Shown one piece after another: positions 18,701 to 24,354 of a DNA stretch of 24,354 bases; the stretch's first letter is position 1, and the number at the start of each line of letters is the position of its first letter. A model generated the notes under the pieces. That model was not told the DNA's origin, searched no databases, and worked only from the letters and a program-made list of their open reading frames with translations. The DNA lies in assembly GCA_030374805.1 (NCBI GenBank), contig JARGSG010000187.1, forward strand, positions 1 to 24,354, given 5' to 3'. A program made the translations under genes and the position numbers. The DNA comes from Gracilaria gracilis. Its lineage: Eukaryota; Rhodophyta; Florideophyceae; Gracilariales; Gracilariaceae.

Positions 18701-19126
18701 GCCTATTCGTGTTCTCATAATTACGGACATGGTGTTCTGGCAGTGGACTGCCAAAGATTTGCAGAGTACGCAATCCAAGTTTCAGTTCGTCCTGCAGCAT
18801 TCCCAGACGTGACAACTATAGATAAGAAAAACGGTCTCAAAACAGTATATGTCGTACCGTTTAAGTTCTGTACTGCAGCATACATTAATGATTACAACTA
18901 CCACCATATGGATAAGCAGTTCCAGGCAGCAATGAACAATCGAATTCCTGACGCACACCGCCGTGTGCCAAATGTTCAGTTTCAACTTAAAACTGACAAT
19001 ATTAGTCACCCAGATCACCTCGAGAATCAGGCAATGATCAACGTCATTGCAACTCGAACGATCAACCCTGGACAGGAGCTCTTTACTTCGTACGAAAAAT
19101 GCGGTGTGGTAACATCTCTCTGCTAG
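15764..19126 (+). CDS. Beta-class DNA amino-methyltransferase fused to a C-terminal SET domain
   Basis: A 1120-aa protein with three regions. Residues 1-~480 are unfamiliar and contain a nuclear-signal-like PPRKRRKSD near 395. Residues ~480-800 form a DNA N6-adenine/N4-cytosine methyltransferase in beta-class order. Catalytic motif IV is LVLIDPPRN (Asp510-Arg513), with a following RPGGHALILSS strand. An acidic Asp/Ser insert lies near 580-600. The SAM-binding motif is RPGDIVIDFFAGTFS (Asp758; FAG 760-762), then FGCEID. Residues ~930-1115 are a SET domain: GKGAFAAQTF (from 943), ICQYYGTLVY, AAYINDYNYH (Asn1042, in place of the usual NHS) and INPGQELFTSYEK (Tyr1110). No cysteine-rich post-SET is present. 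The usual aromatic of DPPY/W/F is Arg here, which may alter base specificity or activity. It should modify DNA, with the SET half acting on histone or other lysines. Gene start: first ATG, context AACATGACG. Confidence 0.88.
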   Translation: MTTKAIRTITCFLACREVWLEQCPEVVTQAQNYASFAKWIRQLEEAKRSAGEPSPHPPAVANLLHVLLDGRDIRNYETASLAVGGLFNQHLHNYYRIAFATDMHPGESDRRVRQFVLHLCNCRLRWYPYTSLLVPFFTCSVFRPARTTAKQKDSIFLTEPSTRWEQLLFLSALVHISKFRKDKGSHIPSLKRLGRKGAQRIGKSIQLLVRAWDRFSFYLGFQSVEQLCTPYVFLDNNLVYKVVDSRSDGYVSRRSAKEFHISPSLTHDPTQVSQFALSITDTIDNSLREIVSDFLADIYAVTEYDELYSCQDQGPFRFYESLKVPTSCSTPSASQHTHMDTDLLPNHFLRYPYALTANIRSSVEMYKSPKTVPHRVLLRIRCRPPSDTPLSKQPPRKRRKSDAPKTASGSTVYNVPKPLHRRTLNDLLRTPPLNAGKGASSEEDANPGASVPELAAIKQRDLHSAISNLYNIVGDKFALLDTGFENFANALRLKYGHLNIIGKTQLVLIDPPRNIRDYSYDTLNHDQIIMTVRLIGKLLRPGGHALILSSFQMAQTWIELFTKAPNLPATKLRCEDFEADMEDTDDDSSSDESEEGESTGRTPTTPPHRKSSLTKSTFTVDQVPIVFSWHPSQNKGSSSKRKNSILVNMNEYAIHVKRNGLTSANEFEMENTDRNFNFVGCSYPPWKNTINNIKDLPPHEQVRVTFNPSAPDGTDSRNSTDTIGSRVKTYALRSDQKPIALIQELIARYSRPGDIVIDFFAGTFSTAIAAMSLPGHRRFFGCEIDVRCHAAAKLNFLIALSKTIYYRANDILFDMGLYKKAMCLITTVVRLLTCGSVENAVFPGNLYLKRVDPLTVLAGDKRWRAPAPYPHYQRFSSAILAALSSMWNDHAFVRMANSTPFQKWTERYQGLLQQVSMEDLLLVESSANNLIIAKSTIQHPLAGKGAFAAQTFRKDQVICQYYGTLVYHDLTKRHQEVKSAYSCSHNYGHGVLAVDCQRFAEYAIQVSVRPAAFPDVTTIDKKNGLKTVYVVPFKFCTAAYINDYNYHHMDKQFQAAMNNRIPDAHRRVPNVQFQLKTDNISHPDHLENQAMINVIATRTINPGQELFTSYEKCGVVTSLC

Positions 19127-19767
19127 TGAAATAATAGAATCATTCCTTCAAAGTGTACAGCCGTTCTTATATTGAGATGAGTGGTCGCGGTGTTTAGAAT
19201 TTAATGGACACGTTTTCTTTGATGAATACCGCGAGGTGTACTACAGAACTCGGTAGAAAACGGCTGAGCACGTTAAGTGATGGATTTGTGGGATGATAGG
19301 TACCTGATTTCAAGGATGTTCAATGATTTGGTTATTGCAGACAACCATACGTTGAATAACACGCACATTGCAACTTTCAGAAAGGCAATGAACGCTCCGG
19401 AAGATGTTTTGTACAATGTTGCTCGAAAGTTAGACATGGATAGTGCTGGTGGGTTTTGGTGAGATAATCAAATGAAGTGGCGAAGATATCAGCAAATTGT
19501 TGTGGATGCTAAGAGTAGGGGAATCGGTAGAAAAAAAGGGGGTTCTGAAACGACTATCTGTTTTCGTACTGCGCGTAGACAGTGTACCAGACTGCTAGAC
19601 CTCGGTTAGATTTTGGCGTGATGCGGGCGGACATGCCAAGTGAGCTCCACAAGTCGTACAGGGAATGTTGCCGTCTGCTCAGCGATAGAAGATGAACACA
19701 GCCAACGGATGCATGCTGTTGGCTATTTCCACCCTTAACAAGGACGTATGGTTACATATAGTCTACG
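19127..19767. other. Intergenic region with only a weak short frame
   Basis: This 640-bp gap has one 60-codon frame from ATG 19280 to 19462 (begins MDLWDDRYL) that I cannot assign; it could be the remnant of a lost gene. An imperfect 25-bp palindrome with arms AGCCAAC and GTTGGCT lies at 19700-19724, just before the direct repeat. Nothing else is supported. Confidence 0.45.
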
Positions 19768-19852
19768 ACAGTGCTTTTCAGCTTCTGAAGCAATGCACAG
19801 AACAAACTATGATTAAACCCAACAAAACTGTGGTACAAAACTGTGGTACACA

Positions 19853-19886
19853 AACATGAACCGGGTTTTGGCTTTGTCCTAGGACA
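19853..19886 (+). promoter_or_regulatory. CCTAGG composite element upstream of the protease gene
   Basis: AACATGAACC at 19853-19862, a 12-nt gap with GTTTT, then TGTCCTAGGACA at 19875-19886, about 240 bp before the ATG. The layout is the same as in the divergent promoter at 15318-15467. Confidence 0.75.
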
Positions 19887-19937
19887 TGCGGTATACATAT
19901 TTGAAAAATACTGTTCACAATTTTGAACACCTGTACA

Positions 19938-19969
19938 ACGTGTAGAATGCAAAAGTGCATTTTACACGT
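19938..19969. promoter_or_regulatory. 14-4-14 G-box-like inverted repeat upstream of the protease gene
   Basis: Arms ACGTGTAGAATGCA (19938-19951) and TGCATTTTACACGT (19956-19969) flank loop AAAG. It ends about 158 bp before the ATG and lies 52 bp after the CCTAGG element, so both signatures occur in this one promoter. Confidence 0.75.
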
Positions 19970-20127
19970 GGAGGATTGTTTCTCGCGACGCAGCTTTTGC
20001 AAATCGTGAGAGCTTGCTCCACTCCATCTGCAGCAATCGTGGACATTGACGAGAAGCTCATTTCAACCCTTTGTTCTCTCACATTGAGGTTATCGACTTG
20101 CCACATGCATGTCGCTGGAATCCGAAA

Positions 20128-21900
20128 ATGAGCTTCGAAAACGATCCGAGAATTGGACCTGTCGAAAACCCAGATATTGATCGTGTTATTTCGGAGTATA
20201 ACAAGGCAGTACGGCAGTGTCATAAACCACTTGAAGCAGAGCGAATGCCAGCGACGGATTCAGAAAGCGAGAACGAATACCTCTTGATTTCATTGGGCGA
20301 TTCTTCTTCAGAATACGAACGCGATGATTGTTCGAGCGCCGACGGAAGATCTAGTGGCGATGCCCATGGGTCTGGGTCTGAATGGAATCTAGATGAACTA
20401 ATTGTTGACTCGTCCTCTGATTTGCAAAAGCAGAAAGACGAGTCGAGTCACAAATTAGAGCATCCAGGGATTAGACCCGAAGGCATTGTACCGGAAATAC
20501 AGAAAGCAGCTGAGCTAACAGCTCAAACGTTGAATGATGGATTGAAGTATACCAGTCTGAAAGGCGTTTTCTTCTCTGCAGATGTTATTGGTACACATCG
20601 CCAAAATGAGGTTCTCCAAAATTCCCCATCACTCTGTGACACATTTCATCTCAACTTCTTTTACCTTTTGGCAAAGCATGGAAACTTTCTTTTGCCAACA
20701 CATCTGAATCGCAAAGGTTTCGAATGGGCAAACAAGGACGAGTGGTATCTGTGCTCGATCATGAAAAGCGGACACCCGTGGGATGTGTCAAATGCTGGTG
20801 AGCTTTACAAGCTTCTGCTACCTTTGGAAATGGTTGAAAATGATCGTTCATACCAGAAGTCTATCAAACTTCAGATGAGTGGATTTGAATCCATTCTGAA
20901 GAATGATTGGCACGCATATGAAAGGAATCGTATGCTCTTGTTGCAAACCAAAGGCCAGCAGTTTTTCGAGCATCTTTGTACGGCAGATGGTATTAGAGCC
21001 CGATCAGTATCTCTCAAGGACAAGCGTGGGTGTTTGTATTTCGATAATTCGTGTGCCTTAGATTCACTTCTGTTCATCTTCCCACACCTCTATTGGATGC
21101 TTTTTAAGAAGGAACTTTTCGGGAAGACCGATAATGGGATATCGTACGCCTTCAAAGCTCCAGGAGCTATAGTGGTGTGCGTCATAATGCAAAGTTTATT
21201 CTCAATTGGAGTGAATCACTACCGTGAACGTTTTCATCAGCGAATCTCGAACTACTTGCGAGTTCTAATCCAAGATCTTTCGAGCTTTTACAGGCCAAGA
21301 GGAAAGCCCCTTCCTCGTTTTTGGGACCCATGTAAGAAAAATCCCTTCTTGAACATAAACGAAGTAGTTTGGTATATCCTCCCAAGACTGCTCGGCGCAA
21401 AGGGACACTGTAGCTTACTATCTCAATTGGAGTTCAGGAGGATAATGATATCTGATGATTGCTTGAAAGATTGCTTGAGGGATCGCAAGACTTCATCTAC
21501 TTTTGCTGAATTTCTTCACGACCTCGTTATTCTCAAGAACGGCCGTGTGGTTGAAGGATGCCTTGTATTTCACCTAGATGAAAAAGTTTCAAACCCAAAT
21601 GTTCAAGTACTTAAAGAGCTTCTTGGTGAAACCCGTACATTTTCTTCCAATGGATATGAGTTGAAAATTCTGGCATTCTTAGGATACGAACTTAAATCTT
21701 CCGAAACTCACTTTATTTCAGGCGTTCTGTTCAAGGCCACTAACGGCAAAGACAGAATCTACTTTTACGACGGCACAAATGATGGTGGGAAACCCAAAGG
21801 AATGACGCTGCGGACTGCATTTCAGAAGAACAATTCTGTTTTCTCCGTTCCCCGTCTACTTACTTTTGCAGTGGCTTCGAGGGCAGAAGTCATTGAATAA
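20128..21900 (+). CDS. Ubiquitin-specific-protease-like cysteine protease with acidic N-terminus
   Basis: A 590-aa protein from the first ATG at 20128; the frame is also open upstream from a TTG at 20071. The first ~150 residues are acidic and Ser-rich (for example GSGSEWNLDELIVDSSSDL), as in nuclear or scaffold regions. Further on, YFDNSCALDSLLFIF gives a Cys-box typical of C19 (USP-like) peptidases, with candidate nucleophile Cys309. A C-terminal His-box, ETHFISGVLF (His528), is followed by IYFYDGTND (Asp548). The Cys-His-Asp order and spacing fit a papain-like deubiquitinase or related protease, though overall similarity to textbook USPs is low. The target could be ubiquitin, a ubiquitin-like modifier or element-encoded polyproteins; none is shown. 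The promoter carries both shared elements. The stop lies 34 bp from the convergent gene at 21935. Confidence 0.7.
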   Translation: MSFENDPRIGPVENPDIDRVISEYNKAVRQCHKPLEAERMPATDSESENEYLLISLGDSSSEYERDDCSSADGRSSGDAHGSGSEWNLDELIVDSSSDLQKQKDESSHKLEHPGIRPEGIVPEIQKAAELTAQTLNDGLKYTSLKGVFFSADVIGTHRQNEVLQNSPSLCDTFHLNFFYLLAKHGNFLLPTHLNRKGFEWANKDEWYLCSIMKSGHPWDVSNAGELYKLLLPLEMVENDRSYQKSIKLQMSGFESILKNDWHAYERNRMLLLQTKGQQFFEHLCTADGIRARSVSLKDKRGCLYFDNSCALDSLLFIFPHLYWMLFKKELFGKTDNGISYAFKAPGAIVVCVIMQSLFSIGVNHYRERFHQRISNYLRVLIQDLSSFYRPRGKPLPRFWDPCKKNPFLNINEVVWYILPRLLGAKGHCSLLSQLEFRRIMISDDCLKDCLRDRKTSSTFAEFLHDLVILKNGRVVEGCLVFHLDEKVSNPNVQVLKELLGETRTFSSNGYELKILAFLGYELKSSETHFISGVLFKATNGKDRIYFYDGTNDGGKPKGMTLRTAFQKNNSVFSVPRLLTFAVASRAEVIE

Positions 21901-21934
21901 GATCAGAAGAATAGATGAAGCTTTTTTTGCAAAA

Positions 21935-23089
21935 TCAGCTTCGCAGGACACCATATATCTTTCTTATATCACAGATATTGGTTAAAGATTCTTCAATATC
22001 TTCATTTAGCCTGCCTATCCAGTCGTGAGAGACCATTGATTTTCTCTCCAAACCATTATGTAGAGCATAGTTGTGTTGAGCGAGGTGTTGCTTCAAAGAG
22101 TTTGGAAGGAGGAAAAGGCACAGAGTGTTTTCCATATCCATTTCACAGAAGCAATAACTTGTGCCCCATCCTTTTAGAGACTGCTCGCCGAAACGGAACT
22201 TGACAAAAAGCTTCGCCCTTACCTTCGAGGCAACAAGAGACCTAGGTTTCGTAGAGACTACTTGCTTCGGTTCTGAGCGTAACCAGCCTTCATATCTCCT
22301 AGAGTTAATTAGAACGCTTACACAAGTGTCTTCTCCTTCACCATAACCAAGGCTTTTCTTCGTCCCTTTCGACATGCTCAGAAACGAAATCGGGCGCCAG
22401 CAGTACGTACCACTGCCTTGATATGTGAAGATCCGTTCTAGTTGAGTACTTTCGTCAACAGAATGTGGTAGAGATAGATAATCCAACCAGGAAATTATAG
22501 ATTCGGGCTTTGGGGCCGGTACCCAAGCCAAGTAGCATGGGTCGAAACTGGGAGCCCCAGCGAATCCTCGTTGCGAAGTTAAAGAGTTTTTCTGCGCCCA
22601 CCTACATGCTTCCAGTAATTTGGTGTTACACGAGAGCGATGCAAAGATGAGCTGTGTTTCAAGAGCGCGCTGTAAAACTATGCCTCCGATCCATTGTTCA
22701 TAGTGGCAAACCTTGGTCCTTGGCATAAATTTCAGCTCTCCTTTCAAGAACGTAAGAACTTTGTCATTTCGTGAAGAGTAGTAGTCCAGAAGTCGTTTGT
22801 TTTCACTAGAATATTCGTAGTGGCTGATTGTTCTAGAAACACGAGATCGGTTAAACTGGAAGCATACTTTGCCTTCACGTTTCACAAGAAACCCAAGCCT
22901 GTGGTAACGTTGATCGGGGGAAACCAATAGAAATTGCGGACATACGTTTCCATTCGCGACATCCAACAGAAACTGTGGTAACCAGGTGTCAGGTGGCAGA
23001 CTTTCATTCTTGATACACGAAGGATCGTTGTACAACGAAAGGAGAATGGGCATTCTCTCCTTCGTTGAAGAATGTATATGGGACATCAT
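21935..23089 (-). CDS. Unknown 384-aa protein, probable paralogue of the 5307-6509 gene
   Basis: Start chosen at ATG 23089 (ATG ATG; the second is at 23086); the frame is open upstream only from a TTG at 23113. I see no known domain. It parallels the 5307-6509 protein in length and in ordered short matches: LLSLYNDPSC, EQWIGGIVLQ, YLAWVPAPKP and LCLFLLPNSL correspond to FLLDYEDPKC, QEWLGFLALV, LLWVYYSTPKP and PLSMLPGDL. Pairwise identity looks low, so this is a distant paralogy. Conserved Trp and Pro-rich spots suggest a folded globular protein. Its 3' end converges on the protease gene. Confidence 0.75.
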   Translation of the reverse strand: MMSHIHSSTKERMPILLSLYNDPSCIKNESLPPDTWLPQFLLDVANGNVCPQFLLVSPDQRYHRLGFLVKREGKVCFQFNRSRVSRTISHYEYSSENKRLLDYYSSRNDKVLTFLKGELKFMPRTKVCHYEQWIGGIVLQRALETQLIFASLSCNTKLLEACRWAQKNSLTSQRGFAGAPSFDPCYLAWVPAPKPESIISWLDYLSLPHSVDESTQLERIFTYQGSGTYCWRPISFLSMSKGTKKSLGYGEGEDTCVSVLINSRRYEGWLRSEPKQVVSTKPRSLVASKVRAKLFVKFRFGEQSLKGWGTSYCFCEMDMENTLCLFLLPNSLKQHLAQHNYALHNGLERKSMVSHDWIGRLNEDIEESLTNICDIRKIYGVLRS

Positions 23090-23423
23090 AATGATTCGGA
23101 TGCCTCGGAACAAAGAAACTAAAAGGAGGGATCGGTTTTTCGGTTGCAGAGATCCAGGAGAGTATGAGAGAATGAACGACTAGACGGCCTGCGTTTGTGC
23201 ACGATTACGATTTTTTACAAAAAGTACCGTAAGAAAACAAAATAATCACCTATCCAAGAATACTAAAGCTTCCTGAAAGCGTCTGGCTTCAGCTGCTGAA
23301 TCTGGCGTGTTCTCTAGCGCGCTCGCATTATCACACCGATCTAAACCATTGAAAATGCTTTCAGGTATATGTATTTGAATCGTGAACTTCTTTTTCATTC
23401 TTTCCTCAAGTGGAGAGGGCCAC
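23090..23423. other. Gap between the two rightmost minus-strand genes
   Basis: This 334-bp gap would hold the promoter of the 21935-23089 gene. A minus-strand frame at 23246-23398 (50 codons from its first ATG, starting MKKKFT) shows no family signal and is not called. I see neither shared promoter element here. Confidence 0.45.
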
Positions 23424-24317
23424 TCAGGAACTACTATCGTCAAACTCCAGTAGGGGAGGAGAAACTGCCTTCCTTTTCGTCCTCCTCTTTCTGATGCTCA
23501 CGTATCCTAGCATTCGGGCTCTATCCTTTAGACTGGTTTGAAGTCGTACAAATCCATTTGGAATAAACAACTCCTTCTGCATACGACTCCAGCTCCCGAC
23601 TCCATACTGTTCAATACCTTGGCGTAGTAATTTGTCTTCCCTGGGTGAGAATGAACCAGTCCTCAGTTGCAGTTCAGAGGCCTCGCCCGTAGTTGAAAAC
23701 TTTTGGTTCCACCCAAGAGATCTCTTTTTTTCCTTACTGGTCCTTGATCTCTTCTGAGCAACACCATCATCTGAATCATCGTCAGAAAACAGATGAATCT
23801 TCAATATCTCATCAGCCTCATTGCCTTTCACTTTATCAAGGTTGCTGGCCAAATTCTTCTCCGTTTCTTGACCGAGGCAAATTATATTGGTGAAAACTTC
23901 ATCAAGTTTCTCCTCCTCCCTGTCAATGATATGTTGGACGGAGGTTAACAGGGATGAAACACCTAACTGGTCAATAGACAACCCTCTGGCCCCATTGTAC
24001 CTTTCGATCATATACTCTTTCAATGACTTCATTTCGCTCCTGAAGATGTCTTCATTCAAGAAAGGCTTCCATTTCACAAAACGAGATTTGCAATTCGAAC
24101 CCAGCTTTTTCAGCACATGAACTTCACCTGAGCCACTAAGAACGGTGGATTTCACCAGAGAGATAACAGCTCTAAACAGTCTTGTTGTCAAAGCACTGTT
24201 ACTTCCATTAATGAAGATGTATGTGCTCCTATCTAGTAGAGAATAGAGTTGTTTCTCAGAGATTTCATTCAATTGCATGTCGTTCCTAAGCGTGAAAACT
24301 AGGCCTTTCGCTTCCAT
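23424..24317 (-). CDS. Myb/SANT DNA-binding protein with telobox-like helix, possibly 5'-incomplete
   Basis: The 297-aa reading from ATG 24317 is the shortest option; the frame stays open to the window edge (24353) with no stop, so the N-terminus may extend beyond. The C-terminal ~220-272 is one Myb/SANT repeat, with FSPREDKLLRQGIEQYG, GSWSRMQ and LKDRARML. The last segment resembles the VDLKDKWRNL telobox helix of telomere- and TTAGGG-type-binding Myb proteins. That resemblance suggests, but does not prove, binding to telomere-like repeats. An acidic DDDSDDG stretch and a basic KRSRTSKEKKR segment lie around 183-200; a basic tail follows the Myb repeat. The first ~170 residues are unfamiliar and probably helical. 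It could be a transcription factor of the locus or a chromosome-targeting factor of an element. Confidence 0.75.
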   Translation of the reverse strand: MEAKGLVFTLRNDMQLNEISEKQLYSLLDRSTYIFINGSNSALTTRLFRAVISLVKSTVLSGSGEVHVLKKLGSNCKSRFVKWKPFLNEDIFRSEMKSLKEYMIERYNGARGLSIDQLGVSSLLTSVQHIIDREEEKLDEVFTNIICLGQETEKNLASNLDKVKGNEADEILKIHLFSDDDSDDGVAQKRSRTSKEKKRSLGWNQKFSTTGEASELQLRTGSFSPREDKLLRQGIEQYGVGSWSRMQKELFIPNGFVRLQTSLKDRARMLGYVSIRKRRTKRKAVSPPLLEFDDSSS

Positions 24318-24354
24318 GCATTGTACTTTAGCTGAGAGATGCTCTCGAAGAATT

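Larger units (their letters stand above)
19768..20562 (+). repeat. Right copy of the ~0.8-kb direct repeat (intact protease promoter and 5' end)
   Basis: It aligns with 6640-7395 in direct orientation. Here the block keeps the ATG at 20128 and continues without break into the full protease gene. High identity extends across the non-coding leader as well as the coding part, indicating a fairly recent duplication of DNA rather than convergent promoters. Confidence 0.9.

Noticed and set aside
19280..19462. Possible short transposase remnant
   Set aside because: Sixty codons with no conserved catalytic or fold signature; listed only as a weak frame in an intergenic entry.
23246..23443. Small minus-strand gene overlapping the end of the Myb gene
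   Set aside because: It starts with TTG, its first ATG leaves only 50 codons, and nothing supports translation or a spliced continuation.
1..24354. Prokaryotic or phage origin suggested by ParB and the M.HinfI-type methylase
   Set aside because: SET, Myb, USP-like protease, a TATA box, nuclear-signal-like stretches and the absence of Shine-Dalgarno sites and operons point to a eukaryotic setting.

Overview
The window reads as intron-poor eukaryotic DNA. It could be nuclear, or an endogenised or episomal giant element. It encodes a SET domain, a ubiquitin-protease-like enzyme, a telobox-like Myb domain, basic nuclear-localisation-type stretches and acidic low-complexity linkers. At least one promoter has a TATA box, there are no Shine-Dalgarno-type starts or tight operons, and long open frames run in both directions. 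The lineage cannot be named from the sequence alone; an intron-poor alga or protist would fit.

Layout, left to right. Positions 1-2491 (-) hold a large Cys-rich protein of unknown function that runs off the left edge; its 5' end is broken by a frame change or hides a splice. Positions 2951-4645 (+) encode a PIF1-family helicase. Positions 5307-6509 (+) encode an unknown protein. Positions 6640-7395 are a damaged duplicate of the promoter and 5' end of the protease gene found further right. Two very large minus-strand genes follow. At 7457-11146 a ParB/Srx-like domain is joined to what looks like a degenerate DNA methyltransferase. At 11592-15098 a ParB-like domain is joined to a 2-oxoglutarate/Fe(II) dioxygenase. 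A 665-bp divergent promoter separates these from 15764-19126 (+), a beta-class DNA amino-methyltransferase fused to a C-terminal SET domain. Then come the intact protease gene (20128-21900, +), a probable distant paralogue of the 5307 gene (21935-23089, -) and a Myb/SANT protein (23424-24317, -) that may continue past the right edge.

The genes suggest one interconnected locus. DNA methylation, DNA or nucleobase oxidation, histone-type methylation, a deubiquitinase-like protease, a replicative or repair helicase and a Myb DNA-binding protein sit together. Several belong to local paralogue pairs: two ParB proteins, two methyltransferase folds, two unknown 390-aa proteins and two copies of the protease 5' end. 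Two non-coding signatures tie the genes together. One is AACATGAACC followed 12 nt later by the perfect palindrome TGTCCTAGGACA, present four times. The other is a 14-4-14 inverted repeat ending in ACGT with a G-box-like core, also present four times. I infer a large mobile or virus-like element with its own epigenetic toolkit and shared regulation. No transposase, integrase, polymerase or terminal repeat is visible here, so that remains an inference.
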